DNA of 64,000 nucleotides from Dastarcus helophoroides (Eukaryota > Arthropoda > Insecta > Coleoptera > Bothrideridae): the NCBI GenBank assembly GCA_028583605.1, contig CM053328.1, forward strand, positions 1 through 64,000, written 5' to 3'. Below are positions 22,810-34,805 of the stretch, piece after piece. The position numbers were made by a program, and so were the translations under genes. Positions within the stretch are counted from its first letter, which is position 1. Each line of letters starts with the position of its first letter. The notes below the pieces were generated by a model, which saw only the letters and a list, made by a program, of their open reading frames with translations, made no database searches and had not been told where the DNA came from.

Positions 22810-23023
22810 ACCTTGCTTACACTGAAAATAAAGATATTGAAAATAGACAAAAAGCAAACAAAATTTTACAAGAGAAAGCTTGGCAGAGAGTTAGATCACA
22901 CGAGGCAAAGTTGGGAGAAAAGACAGCCGCTTTATTGGTAGCAGGAGCTATGAAAGCTAAACGTAAGCTGGGTTTGGGAATGAAGAATAGAAAGCAAGTT
23001 CCATTCCGCAAAGGTGTCGTGTT
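22810..23023 (+). pseudogene. Phospholipase-A2-like domain fragment (parvovirus VP1/Polinton-type PLA2 family)
   Basis: An open frame of about 70 codons. It opens after a possible acceptor (AATAAG) with ACKEHDLAYTENKD, carrying the HD..Y catalytic signature of the viral-type PLA2 domain. A helix with QKANKILQEKAWQRV and a block EKTAALLVAGAMKAK follow, typical of the copies found in insect genomes next to Polinton-like or other endogenous elements. The calcium-binding loop that should precede HD is missing (an in-frame TAA lies two codons before the Cys codon), and the 3' side runs into AT-rich repeat. It is a truncated fragment; its origin from a virus or a DNA transposon cannot be decided here. 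Confidence 0.55.
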
Positions 23024-23029
23024 ATTTAT

Positions 23030-24470
23030 TTATTTATTTATTTTAAATTTCCACTTCATTTCCCAAAAATTCAACTTTTTGCCAAAGATTGGTTTTCTAA
23101 GGGAAACTCTGTTTTCCTCAAAATGTTGACCCTTTACTTCTTATTTAAATTTTGGTAATATTTTTGTTTTATTTTTTGTTCATTATTTTTATAAAAGTTT
23201 GGCTTTTTCTGGAATTATTGACTTTCATCGCAAAATTATTTTTTCTTAATTCTTTTTTTTAATTAATTGTATCCTTGTAGTCAGATTTTCCAAATTTAAA
23301 TTTACCTCTTACAACTTTTTACTTAAAATATCAACTTTTTTAAAATTTCGATATTATTTGCTTAATTTTTCTCAAAATTTAGCTTTTTGGGAGTGTTCAC
23401 TTTTATGTAAAATTCGACGACTTGTGTCTCAAAATTTTGAATCTTTTCCTCGAAATTCGTCTTTTCCTCCAAGTTTTACCTTTTTTCAAAATTTGGTCAA
23501 AATTTTGTTAGATAGGGTAAATATTTAATTTTAATTGTAATTTTCTTTTCAAAACAACTTTATGCTTCTATAAATTCAATTTTTTCCTGGAAATTAATTT
23601 TATTCTTAAAGTTTTAAAATGTTTATTTATTCTCGAAATTCGTTTTTGTTTTTTCAACATTCGCGTCCATTTTTTTCTCAAAATGTGGCTTTCCATTGAA
23701 AAAATATTTTTTTCTGAAAATGTGACATTTTACCAAAAATAACAGCATTTTAAAATTTCTGCATTTCTTTTCTTGGTTATTTCAAAGTTTGAAATTTTTA
23801 GGAAAATTTTATGTAAAATCCGGCGATTTTTCTGTCTCTAAACTTGAATTTTTTCCCATTAATTCGTCGAAGTTTCACTTTTTTTTCTGGAAATTTGGTC
23901 GAAAATTTGTAAAATGAGGGAAACATTTAGTTTCAATTTCAATTTTTCTCTTTAAATTTAACCTTCCAAGTTTATGCAAATTCAGATTTTTGCTTGGAGA
24001 TTCCCCTTTTTATTTAAATTTCGACATTTTTTCGCCAATATTCATCTTGTTTTAATGTTCGCTCTCTTTACAAATTTAAAGTTATTTTAGTCTGAATTCT
24101 ACTTTTTTACGTTGGGCTTTTTCTCGAAATTTCAGTTTTCAAAATTGATCGTTTTTCAAAATTTCCTAAAATTCGACTTTTTCTCAAAAACTCACATTCT
24201 ATTAGAAAATCCAACTCTTTTTTGACTTCTGGTTCCATTTTTGTGAAATTTTGTTTTTTTCTAAAAATGTTTAATGTTATCTCAAAATTGAATATTTTTT
24301 GTTCCTCGCCATTTCGACTTTTTCCAATTTTTTTCGAAATTAGGTCGAAATTTGATTAAACAAGTTAAAAATATCAGGAAAAAGATTTCCTAAGAATTGT
24401 GGCGTTTTTCTTAAACTTTTAGGTTTATGTCAGAATTTAAATTAAAAAAATGAAAATTAGTAGCAAGAAA
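23030..24470. repeat. Pyrimidine-rich degenerate repeat tract
   Basis: The plus strand is dominated by TTTTTTC...AAATTTCGACTTTTT motifs, the complement of the purine-rich units at 9-14 kb. There is no fixed period and no gene. Confidence 0.6.
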
Positions 24471-24484
24471 TTAGTTTTTTTTAA

Positions 24485-24735
24485 AATTGGAATACAAAAC
24501 TTGTCCCCTGAGACCAAGAAAGATTAAAAACTCAACAAATGTTGCTCTAACGCGTTTCAATAGCCAAGCTATATCAGTATCTCTCTGAAGATGATAGCTT
24601 GGGTGTCGAGACGCGTTAGAACAACCTTTGTTGTGTTTTTTAATCTTTCTTGGTATCAGAGGATAAGTTTTGTATTTCAATTTTTGAAGATAATTAAGGA
24701 CCAGTTCGTTCCACCAAAATGTTTTTTTTTCTTCA
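24485..24735. mobile_element. Foldback element of the hammerhead-like family, near full length
   Basis: Arms: TTGGAATACAAAACTTGTCC, then TTGCTCTAACGCGTTTC on the left mirrored by GACGCGTTAGAACAAC and TTTTGTATTTCAA on the right, ending GAAGATAATTAAGGACCAG and TTCGTTCCACC. The centre has CTCTCTGAAGATGATAGCTT and GTGTCGAGACGCGTT: a hammerhead-like core with GAAA mutated to GAGA. Confidence 0.75.
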
Positions 24736-24739
24736 AGTT

Positions 24740-25855
24740 CATAGTTAACAAAAGGGGAGTTCATTAAAATAGTCATTTTAACAAAATTGAGAGCAATTTT
24801 TCTGTTTTTTAAAAAACTACATTATTTTATAACAAATGTTGGAAATGCTCTCCACCTGCGGGGATATAATTATCAATTCTTATTCGCATAGGGTTGTCCT
24901 TGATTACAGTTCAAAGTAGAAGGGATTTTATTGATATTCCAAGTAAGTATATATATATTTTATTTTTTAAAATCATTAACAGATTAACACCAACAAATTT
25001 TTAATTCTTTCACGTAATGAGCGATAAATGAAATTGCACACATTGACCAGAAATTAGAAAATATTTTAGTGTTGCCTATTTTTAAATTACATTTAAATTA
25101 CCCCAAAACTAAAGTTATTATCACCGTGAATTTGGCTTGAATACATAAATACTTTCACAAAAATACTTTGCTATAAATATAAAACTAAATGTCATCGGAA
25201 TTAAATTAAATATGAAGCTTATTTTATCAACGAGCATCGAGGTGATCCTTTGAGTTGTTCCAATAACTTAATTTATGAGCCATTAAAGTGTATCATTCGC
25301 GACGCTACTTTATTATTTTTTTTCTCAAATGTGATGTCTTCAGAAGCAAATCTAATCTTGGTGAAATATCAGTAAAAGAACAAATTGATTACTCTCAAAG
25401 ATTCCTACTGTAACATTCAAGATAAGGATCCAAAATGAAGAAAATGTAACTGTTTTAGTTAATCTGCTTGTTTGATAATATAAATAAATAAAAACATCAA
25501 ACTTTAGTCCAATGGTTGTCGTTTGATCAGGAACCTCGATAAAGAGGTTTATGACCAAATATTTGCATTTTGCAATGCTTCAACTTCGAGCTTGGGAGCT
25601 TGATGTGGAACTATTGCAAGGTATTTTGCCAAGGATGCACACGAAACGTCGATCTATCAAAAACATCGATGTTCGATATTTTTGTATCGATACTTTCGTT
25701 CCGATGTATCGACGGTGTCGATACATTTTTTCGATGTATCGATTGGTGAAATAAGTTAAAAAATCTTACTTTTTCGACGGTAGCAGCTAATATGTCACCC
25801 GATCCCATTCACTATTTCACAGCCGCTACTTTAATTTGTTTAAATAAATCGATTT
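24740..25855. other. Unassigned DNA with a TATCGA-rich patch
   Basis: No gene recognised. 25655-25745 contains several ATGTATCGA/TCGATGTATCGA words shared with 15865-15935 and 32245-32335. Confidence 0.35.
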
Positions 25856-27274
25856 TTAAAAGATCACTTTTTTTGAAATTTCCACCTCTAAACTTAGTCT
25901 TTTTGTAGAATTTCGACTTATTTCAAAGTTTCCACTTTTAAAATTTCGACTTTTTTCAAAGTTTCCATTTTTAAAATATCACTTTCTTTGAAATTTCCGC
26001 CTCTAAATTTAGTCTTTTTGTAGGATTTCGACTTTTTTCAAAATTTGGCCCATTTTACTTCAATGAAAATTACGATTTTTTTTACTGTTGTTCAACATAT
26101 TGAACAGTTAATCTTTTTTTGAAAAATTTGACTGTTTAAGCATTTTAATTTTTTAATTTAAAATTCCTGATATTTCCACTTCTCTGAAAAACTCAGAATG
26201 TCCAGTTTTTTTAACGAATTTTTCTATGATTCCGACTTCATTTCCAAATTTCGAATTTTTTTATCAAAATTTCAACTTTTTCAAAACTTTCGCCTTACAT
26301 TTTTTTTGTCAGGACAATATTTAACTATCCAAAATTTCGACTTCTTTCAAAATTTTACTTTTTTGAAAATTTCGACTTTTTTTCAAAGTTTCCATTTTTA
26401 AAATATCACTTTCTTTGAAATGTCCGCCTCTAAATTTAGTCTTTTTGTAGGATTTCGACTTTTTTCAAAATTTGGCCCATTTTACTTCAATGAAAATTAC
26501 GATTTTTTTTACTGTTATTCAACTTATTGAACAGTTAATCTTTTTTGAAAAATTTGACTGTTTAAGCATTTCAATTTTTTACTTTAAAATTCCTGATATT
26601 TCAACTTTTCTGAAAAACTCAGAATATCCAGTTTTTTTAGTGAATTTTTCTATGATTCCGACTTCATTTCCAAATTTCGAATTTTTTATCAAAATTTCAA
26701 CTATTTCAAAACTTTCGCCTTAATTTTTTTTTGTCAGGACAATATTTAATTATCCAAAATTTCGACTTCTTTCAAAATTTTACTTTTTTGAAAATTTCGA
26801 CTTTTCTGATATTTTCGACTATTTTTTTTAATCTTTCTCTTTCGAAAATTCTAGATTTTTTAAAAAGCCTGACAACGAAGGTTTTTTAAAACGTCCAAAA
26901 AAATTGTATTTTATTCAAAATTGCGACTGTATTTCACCATTTAAACGTTTTTCCAAAAATTTCGACTTCTTGTTAAAATTGCGTTTTTTAGGACTTTCGA
27001 CTTTCAAAATTTCGACTTTCTTAAATCTCTGTCTTTTCAAGAATGTTTTTTTTTTAATGTTGTCCATTAAAAATGTAGATTTTATTTTCCAAAGTTTTGA
27101 CACTTTTGAAAACCTCGACGAAACTTCGACGTTTTTTTAAATTTTCACTCCTAAAATTCCTACATCCTTAAAATTTAACCTCTTTTATATTTCGACTTTT
27201 CCAAAAATTTCCACCTTTTTTGAAAACTTGGGATTGTTATGAAAATTTCGACTTTATTCGATTAGAGTTATTTT

Positions 27275-27374
27275 TTTTGTTTGAAGGAACGGACTGATCC
27301 TTGGTTATCTTCAAAAATTGAAACACAGAACTTGTCCCCTTGGTTTCAGGGGACAAGTTCTGTGTTTCAATTTT
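27275..27374. mobile_element. Minimal foldback copy (100 bp) with 13-bp target duplication
   Basis: Contains GGAACGGACTGATCCTTGG, ATCTTCAAAAATTG and a tight hairpin (ACACAGAACTTGTCCCC / GGGGACAAGTTCTGTGT). It is flanked by perfect TTAGAGTTATTTT at 27262-27274 and 27375-27387. The hammerhead-like centre is absent. Confidence 0.8.
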
Positions 27375-27827
27375 TTAGAGTTATTTTGACATTTTGAAGT
27401 ATTTTGCGAAATTTCTAATTTTTTTTAATTCTTTTGCTGGTTTTAAAATTTTTAATTTGTTATATAAATTTCAACTTAATCAAAGAGTCGACTTTTTACA
27501 GCTTTTTTAAAAAAATGATGACTGGAAAATTTCGATGTTTTTTCAAAATTCCAATCTTTTTAAAAATATTTAATCAAACATTTTGATTCTTTAATTTTAA
27601 TTTAATTTAATTTAATTTTTAATTTTAACTAACCACAATTTTTCTCTTTCTCAACATTTCTACTCTTCATTTCTAGGTTTTTTGGAAGCTAAGAATTTTT
27701 TAACAATTTTCACTTTTCTTCAATATTTGGGCTCTTCAAAAATTTCGGATTTTTTTTTGAAAATTTGACTGACAATGTTTCACTTTTTTAAATCTACGCA
27801 TTTGTTCAACATTTTGTTTACCTGTTT

Positions 27828-28275
27828 TTTAAAATCGTGATTATTTTTCAAAATTTCAATTTTTCTAAAAGTTTTTTTGAAAATTTCTTTATTTTATCAA
27901 AATCTTTGAATTTTTTGAAAAGGTCGACTTTACATCTGCTTTTTAAAATCGTGATTATTTTTCAAAATTTCAATTTTTCTAAAAGTTTTTTTGAAAATTT
28001 CTTTATTTTATCAAAATCTTTGAATTTTTTGAAAAGGTCGACTTTACATCTGCTTTTTAAAATGGTGATTATTTTTCAAAATTTCAATTTTTCTAAAAGT
28101 TTTTTTGAAAATTTCTTTATTTTATCAAAATCTTTGAATTTTTTGAAAAGGTCGACTTTACATCTGCTTTTTAAAATCGTGATTATTTTTCAAAATTTCA
28201 ACTTTTCTCAAGGTTTTTTTTTAATTTCTTTATTTTATCAAAATCTTTGAATTTTTTGAAAAGGTCGACTTTTAA
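27828..28275. repeat. 117-bp tandem repeat, about 3.8 units
   Basis: Near-identical units containing CGTGATTATTTTTCAAAATT and AAAAGGTCGACTTTACATCT begin near 27828, 27945, 28062 and 28177. The last unit is truncated and diverged. The long frame through it is a repeat artefact. Confidence 0.9.
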
Positions 28276-29076
28276 CAGTATCTTTTAAAAATGCTGACAT
28301 TATTTTTCAAAAGTTTGATTTTTTAAATCCTAATTTTCGATGAAAATTACTAAAAATTTCGAAATTTTATTTTTCAAAATTTGGCTTCCAAAAATTTCTC
28401 ACTTCGCTTTTATATAAAAATATCGATTATTTTAAATCGACTTTTGTTAAAATTTTGGATTATTTTGCAAAAATTTCGTTCCATTTTAGTTTTTGATTTA
28501 CTTATTTTTTTTAAAGTCGATTTTTTTCAACATATTGACTTTTTTTGAAAATCTTAACTTTTTTTGAAAACTTCGACAGTTTTTTAAATTGAATTTCTAT
28601 TTGAGATTTGTGACTTTTTAACTTTTTTCTTAAAGTTTGAACTAACGAAAAATTCGAAATTTTTGATAATTTCGAATTTTTTCGGAATTTGCGCTTTTCA
28701 AAAATTTAGATTTTTAGGAAATTTCATTGAAAATTCTTCATTTTTTTAAATTTCGATATTTCTTCTTAGTTTCGAATATTTTTTAAATTTTAGACTATTT
28801 TTTAAAATTTAAACTTTTTTTTCGACAATTTGGCCCTTTTTTAAAATGTTAATTTTATTTAAATCCTCGAGTTTTTTGGAAGTTGTCGCTTTCTATGAAA
28901 ACTTGGAGAATTTTCAAAATTTTGACCTTTTTAGGAATTCTGACTAGAGAATTTCTACTTTCTTTATAATTTCGACCTTTTTTTTGAAATTTTTCAAAAT
29001 TTTTACTTTTTTTAAAGATTTGAAATGTTTATAAAAGATATATTTATATTTAAAATTTTAACATTTCAAATAATTA

Positions 29077-29278
29077 AAATACAAGTCTTGTCTCCTGAAA
29101 AGAAAGATTAAAAAACACAACAAAGGTTGCTCTAACGCGTTTCGACAGCGAAGATGATAGCTTGGCTGTCGAAACGCTTTAGAGCAACCTTTGTTGTGTT
29201 TAGTTTTTCTTGGTTTCAGGGGGACAAGATTTGTATTTCAATTTTTGAAGATAATCAAGGACCAGTCCACTCCACAAA
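29077..29278. mobile_element. Foldback element of the hammerhead-like family (inside duplication copy 1)
   Basis: Arms AAATACAAGTCTTGTC...TTGCTCTAACGCGTTTCGAC and GTCGAAACGCTTTAGAGCAA...ATTTGTATTTCAATTTTTG. The centre GCGAAGATGATAGCTTGGC lacks the CTG of the hammerhead core. Confidence 0.75.
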
Positions 29279-30215
29279 AAAAATCAAATAATTCTTAAGA
29301 AATCGACTTTTTTTGGAAAATTTTGGACTCTTTTAAATGGATCCTTTTTTAAAATGTTTACTTTTTTGAAAGTTTTTACTTTTTTGAAAGATTTTACTTT
29401 TTAAATTTTTGTTCTTTTTTTATCAGATTTTTTTTGAAAACTTCGACATTTTTATGTAATATTCTCAAGCGTCTATTTTAGAAAATTTTAAAAATAATGT
29501 TAGGTATTGAAAAAATTCCAAATTTTTGAAAAAGTTGACATTTTAGAGTCAAAACGTTCAAAAAAACTTAAATAAATCCGAATATTTTGATAAAATTAAA
29601 AATTTCAAAAATGGAGCAATTTTCATAAAAAGTAAAAATTTTCAAAAAATCATACTTTCAAAAATACGGGAGTTTTAGAAAATATTCGTATTTAATTTTT
29701 ACAAAAGTTGAATTATTGAAACAGTCAAAATAGGTGAAATTTTGAAAAAATAAAAATTTCCCGAAATATTGAGTCTTAAAAAAAGCATGCAATTTAAAAA
29801 ATCGAAGTTTTTAAAAAACAAAAAACAGAAAAATTTTCAACATTTTAAAAAATAGATGAATTTTCAGGAAAAAGTAGACATTTAAAAAAAATTTTGAGAA
29901 ATGTCGAAATCTCGACGTTTCTTCATAATTTCGAATAATTTTTAAATTTTACATTATTTTTTAAAATTTAAACTTTTTTTTGACAATTTGGCCCTTTTTT
30001 AAAATGCTAGTTTTATTTAAATCCTCTTTTTTGGAAGTTGTAACGTTCTATGAAAGCTTGGAGAATTTTCAAAATCTTGACCTTTTTAGAAATTTTGATT
30101 GGAATATTTTTTTCAATAAAATTTCGACTTTTTTTTGAAATTTTTGAAAATTTCTACGTTTTTTAAATATCTAGAATGTTTATAAAAGATATATTTATAT
30201 TAAAAACTTAAACAT

Positions 30216-30434
30216 TTTAAATAATTGAAACACAAATCTTGTCCCCTGAAACCAAGAAAGATTTAAAAAGATAAAAAAGGTTGCTCTAACGCTTTTCGAC
30301 AGCGAATATGATAGCTTGGCTGTCGAAAGGCGTTAGAGCAACCTTTGTTGTGTTTCTTAATCTTTCCTGGTTTCAGGGGACAAGATTTGTATTTCAATGT
30401 TTGAAGATAATCAAGGACCAGTCCGTTCGACAAA
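30216..30434. mobile_element. Foldback element of the hammerhead-like family (inside duplication copy 2)
   Basis: Paralogous to 29077-29278 by the 1.2-kb duplication. Arms are intact; the centre reads AGCGAATATGATAGCTTGGC, a further-decayed core. Confidence 0.75.
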
Positions 30435-30459
30435 AAAAATTTCAAACAATCCTTAAGAA

Positions 30460-30604
30460 TGTTTTTTTCAATTTAACATTTCTTCGGCCCAGTTTGGAAA
30501 TATTTAAATTTTTCTGGTTTAAATATTTCCAAACTGAGCCGAAGAAATGTTAAATAAATTGAAAAAAACATAATATTTCCGGTCAATAAGGGTCTACCAT
30601 GAAG
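30460..30604. mobile_element. Short copy of the TTTGGAAATATTTAAA foldback family, 12-bp target duplication
   Basis: 145 bp from TGTTTTTTTCAATTTAAC to ACCATGAAG. The inner palindrome is CAGTTTGGAAATATTTAAA / TTTAAATATTTCCAAACTG. It is flanked by perfect AATCCTTAAGAA (30448-30459, 30605-30616). The paralogous block at about 29290 lacks it, so it inserted after the 1.2-kb duplication. Confidence 0.85.
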
Positions 30605-31199
30605 AATCCTTAAGAAATTGACTTTTTTTTGAAAATTTTGATTTTTCTAAATGGATTTTTAAATGTTTACCTTTTTGAAAGTTTTTACTTTTTAAATTTT
30701 TGTTTTTTTTTTTATCAGATAATCTTTATAAAATTCGACTTTTTTATGTAATATTGTTTAAAACTTTTTAAAAATAATGCGAGGTATTGAAAAATTCCAA
30801 ATTTTTGGAAAAGTTGACATTTTAGATTCAAAATGTTAAAAAAAACTGAAATAAATCTGAATGTTTTGATAAAATAAAAAATTTTAAAAATCGGGAAATT
30901 TTTATAAAAAGTAAAAATTTTCAAAAAATCATATTTTCAAAATTACGGGAGTTTTAGAAAAAATTCGTATCTAATTCTAAAAAAAAGTCGAAATATTGAA
31001 ACAGTCAAAAATATCAAAATGGGTAAAATTCCGAAAAAAATAAAAATTTCCCGAAAAATTCAGAATTAAAACAAGCATGACATTTGAAAAATCCAAATTT
31101 TTAAAAAACAAAAATCAGAAAAATTTTCAACATTTTAAAAAATTTCGCAATTTTAAAAAAGCCCAATCTTCCAGAAAAAAAACAATTTCAAAAAAAAGT

Positions 31200-32240
31200 A
31201 GAAATTGTAAAGAAAAATGCTGAGAAATGTCGAAATCATAAAAAAAGTTAAAATTTTCAAAAAAAGCTGGTCGAAAGTGTAAACAAAATTGTATCAATTT
31301 AAAAAATCAAAATATTGAGAAATGGGGGAATTTTTAAAAATATTCGAAGTTATAAAAATGTTTCAAAAAAAATATTTTGGAAAAAGATTGTTTGAAAGTC
31401 AAATTTTGGAAAAATAGATAAATTTAAAAAAAAAAACTTTAAACTTCGCAAATAAGTGCAAAAATTTGAAAGTATGTCAAAATTTTGAAAAATTTCGAAA
31501 TGTTTGTACAAACATTTAAAATTTTTAAAAAAACAATTGTTTTAAAAAAGTACTCTTTAAAAAAATAGAAATTTTCCAAAAAATCGGTGAAAAAAGTCGA
31601 AAATTGAAAAAAACAATTAAAAACTTGAACAAATAATATCGAAATTATCAATAAAAAAAGTACTCCGTTTCAAAGAAGGTTTAAAAAAATAGAAATTTTC
31701 CAAAAAATCGGTGAAAAAAGTCAAAAATTGAAAAAAAACAATTAAAAACTTCAAATAATATCGAAATTATCAATAAAGTTAGGATTTTCAACAAATAAAA
31801 TTGAAATTTTAAAAAATTCAAAAAAGGTCAAAACTTTCGAAAAGATCTAACTCCTTAAATGTTGAAGTCGAAGTAAAAATTTTGGAAGACAATTGAAATC
31901 TGAGAAAAAGCGCAAATTCTGAAAAAAAGAAATCATAATTCTGGAATAAAATAGTCAAAATTTTAACTTTTTAAAAAACTCGACATTTTCGTCAAAACTT
32001 AATTCTTAAAAACTGGAATTTTAATAAATAGTTGCAATCTTTGAAGTTTAATTTAAAAAAACCGAACATTTAAACAGAAGTGGAAGTTTTTTATTAAAAG
32101 ATGTCGAATTTTGAAGTCAAAATTTTTAAAAAAGTCGAAAATTTGAATTAAGTAAAAATTTGTTTTAAAAAGAAGGAATTTTAAAACAGGAAAATTATGA
32201 GAGGTTCGTCTCGTTGGTCGAGAAGTGCTGGTATTGTATT
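31200..32240. repeat. AT-rich degenerate repeat tract
   Basis: Purine-rich plus strand with GAAAAATCGGTGAAAAAAGTC repeated at 31575 and 31705, a local duplication of about 130 bp. No gene. Confidence 0.55.
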
Positions 32241-32340
32241 TATATGATAGATCGAATATCGAATAAATTTGCCGATGTATCGAAACATGTCGATGTATCT
32301 TTTTCGATACATCAATTGAATACAGCATCGATGTTTTAAA
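32241..32340. repeat. TATCGA-rich dispersed fragment
   Basis: GATCGAATATCGAATAAATT and CGATGTATCGAAACATG closely match 15865-15935. Function unknown. Confidence 0.45.
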
Positions 32341-32461
32341 AATTTTGTGCATCCCTAAGTTATTGGCAAAATTGAGTGGAGGGCCAAATTGGAAAGTGGG
32401 TCGCCAAGGGCTTTGTGCCAAAACTGCAACCGTTCAAACTAGAACCAAAATCACTCTCCTG

Positions 32462-32905
32462 GAGAAGAGTTTCGCCTCTGGTATGGTGGACATACTGAGT
32501 TAGCGTGCTCTTTTCTCTAAACTTTCTTATTCTTTGTACCCAATTTTCAATTCAGAAGAGTTTCGCCTCTGGTATGGTGAACATACTGAGTTACCGTGCT
32601 CTTCTGTCTAAACTTTCTTATTCTTTGTACCAATTTTCAATTCAGAAGAGTTTCGCCTCTGGTATGGTGGACATACTGAGTTACCGTCCTCTGATGGTTT
32701 CAAATTGGTCTTTTCATTCTTTCATTTTTGCATATTGCCTTATATTTCTCTTTTTATTTCTTGTTTCTTTTCTTTATTGCTGAAAAAGCCCCTACGATGG
32801 TGGGCGAAACGTCGAACATTTTTAGTAGTTCTTTGACACGGTCCAATCCCGGAAGAAGTATATCCTGTACTAACTCTGGGCGTGGAAGCCTTCGTTGTCA
32901 CATTT
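32462..32905 (+). mobile_element. Retro-like repeat: 105-bp tandem units followed by a decayed hammerhead
   Basis: Three units containing AGAGTTTCGCCTCTGGTATG and ACTGAGTTACCGTGCTCTT (starts near 32465, 32552, 32644), then a T-rich linker, then CTGAAAAAGCCCCTACGATG GTGGGCGAAACGTCGAAC (32780-32817). A 3' part with GACACGGTCCAATCCCGG follows. Order and content match the copy at 36601-37109 on the other strand. The hammerhead core has G8 changed to A, so it is probably dead. Confidence 0.7.
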
Positions 32906-32999
32906 TCCAATATTGAGGCAAACCCTGCCAACAACTTACCAAAAAACCTTTCGACTGCTTTCAATAGTCTCTCAAGAAGTCCCAACTATTGTCAGCGTT

Positions 33000-33590
33000 G
33001 TAGCATTTGCCTGTTTAATATACCCGGTCAGCAATAAGTTCTCTTAAAGAACTCTTACAATCAATATTTTTTAGAGTCTGACATCGGGAAATATTGTCAG
33101 AAAGTTAACATAAAGATTTCTCATGCTGAAGACATCTATCAAAATTATCTTATAGGTATTAGATGTCTGTAATCTGACGGCTAAGACAAGTTATCTAAAT
33201 GTTAACATTTCTGTGGCTCTTAAAGTCATCGCTCTCATGATATCTTTAAGATATCTTTCTGATTTAGATGCTGAACTGGAAAAGACGGGCGACATCGATT
33301 GGACTACTGAAGTTCTAACATGGACACTTCAGAATCACCTCGAATAGCTCAATCTCACTATATTGAGAAATTATTTTTTCTAGTGCACTTTTTATATCAC
33401 AAGATTTTTTAAGCTTGAGTGCCTATGTAATCGACGGATCTGAAACCTTGTATACGACCCTAAGCTTTCAAATTTCATATCACCTAATATTCAGTAACAG
33501 TAAAAGAAGATAATCGTGACTTCCTACAATAAAACTAGTTTTGAAGATAAAACTAGTTTCTGAAGAATCGTAAATGGGTGTATCTGACGG
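33000..33590 (-). other. Probable 3' UTR and downstream flank of the qtc-like gene
   Basis: Non-repetitive AT-rich DNA immediately after the stop codon. No clear polyadenylation signal was identified; an ATTAAA (minus) lies near 33011-33016. Confidence 0.35.
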
Positions 33591-33788
33591 TTAGGTCAGT
33601 CTCGCTTTTTCGATGTTGCTAATTTCCGTGGGGCTGAAGCCGAGGATACTCTGGATAGCCCTGAGATGTCCGCTCGAATTTTCTTTGTCTGTTAGGAAGT
33701 AATACACCGCCGATTTCAAAAACTGCAAAGTAACTTCAGGATCTATTTTGTTTTTGTTCTTTGCTTCCATCAGCTGCCTGTACATTGC
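33591..33788 (-). CDS. qtc: qtc-like coding exon 7, GRIP domain and stop (residues 500-564)
   Basis: Starts [18 protein letters not shown] after acceptor ATTTCAG and ends NIEKARLT then TAA. Residues about 512-560 match a GRIP domain: helix [15 protein letters not shown], a linker with DKENSSGHL, then [13 protein letters not shown] ending in a short helix. GRIP domains dimerise and bind Arl1-like GTPases on trans-Golgi membranes. The tyrosine common in golgin GRIP domains at the start of the first helix appears to be phenylalanine here (LQFLKS), so classic Arl1 binding should not be assumed. The 3' UTR is not resolved because no AATAAA stands out on the minus strand in the next few hundred bases. 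Confidence 0.92.
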   Translation of the reverse strand, partial: AMYRQLMEAKNKNKIDPEVTLQFLKSAVYYFLTDKENSSGHLRAIQSILGFSPTEISNIEKARLT

Positions 33789-34805
33789 CTGAAATCGAAA
33801 AAAAAATCAGCACGACACATGAACTTATTTTGCCTACAAATGAACATTATACTGTTAAAAAAGTGCAATATTTCAGAACTAGAGAATGGTGCGTTTGTGA
33901 ACACATTTTTGCAGATATTAAGCAACAAGTCATGCTAAAATCAGCGCCGTATCTAGAGATTTTGATATGTGGAGTAATCGTGCCGGAATGGAAGGGGTAG
34001 TCTCGCATAGAAATAATTAGTAAAATTGCCCGGAAAATGCCTGTCTCGCATCCAGCGAGGTTTTGTGTTGCGGATGTATAGAAGTGGAGACAAATAGAAG
34101 TTTTGTTTGGTCATCAAAACCGAGAGTATAGGATCTTTTTTTTTTGGTTGCCCAAAAAGCATACGCATAACCAACGAGCCAAATACTCTCAATATATCAA
34201 AGATAATAATGACCCGTGGCGCATCGCCCTTTGCAAAAGTTGGGCGCCTTAGTTTGGAGTCAATTAGTTGCTCTTTAAGTAAATCAAAATAAAGTAACTG
34301 TAACTAGACACCCTTTCACCTTTCATATTAATTGAAAATAATCTACATAATTTAACATATTTGTGTAGGATGGCCAAGACTAGCAAGAACATCAAATTCT
34401 TAAGGAATGTACACTTCTTGTGCTTGTTATTTATTAAAATGATAGTGATGCCAATTGGATGCCAATTTTTATAAGCGCATGCGTTAATACTAATCATGCA
34501 ATTACTAAGAGGCTATACCCATGCCTGTTTAACTGAGTATCGGTTTTTTTTACCTTACGAGCACCGAGTACCCATAACGAAAGAGCCTCTTTTGCGCTAA
34601 GCAATGGTGAGTTGTTAGAAGTTGATGCATAGTCTAAATCCTAAAAATTAATCCAATCAGACGAACACAAACGCTCCAATCTAACGACGAAATTGATTAA
34701 TGCATATTTCTGCGACTAATGTCAACAAATATATGTACAATGAAAATAATCATTAGTGCACATTATTTGGTTGGTTCAAATGAAAGAAAAAATGACACTA
34801 CATAC

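Larger units (their letters stand above)
25860..29060. repeat. Pyrimidine-rich repeat tract with local tandem duplications
   Basis: TTTCGACTTTTTTCAAAATT motifs throughout. A segment of about 425 bp starting near 25967 is repeated directly from about 26392 to 26815 (shared words include CTCTAAATTTAGTCTTTTTG and GGCCCATTTTACTTCAATG). It contains the 117-bp array and a short foldback listed separately. Confidence 0.7.
28750..31200. repeat. Direct duplication of about 1.2 kb
   Basis: The block from about 28750 recurs from about 29925 in the same order: GACAATTTGGCCCTTTTTTA, TTTTATTTAAATCCTC, then a foldback copy, then the TTAAGAAAT..GACTTTTTTT, TGATAAAAT and AGTCTTAAAA blocks. The second copy carries an extra inserted element at 30460-30604. 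Confidence 0.75.

Noticed and set aside
27837..28250. 137-codon open frame with a perfect internal repeat
   Set aside because: It is the 117-bp (39-codon) tandem repeat read through; divisibility by three keeps it open by chance.
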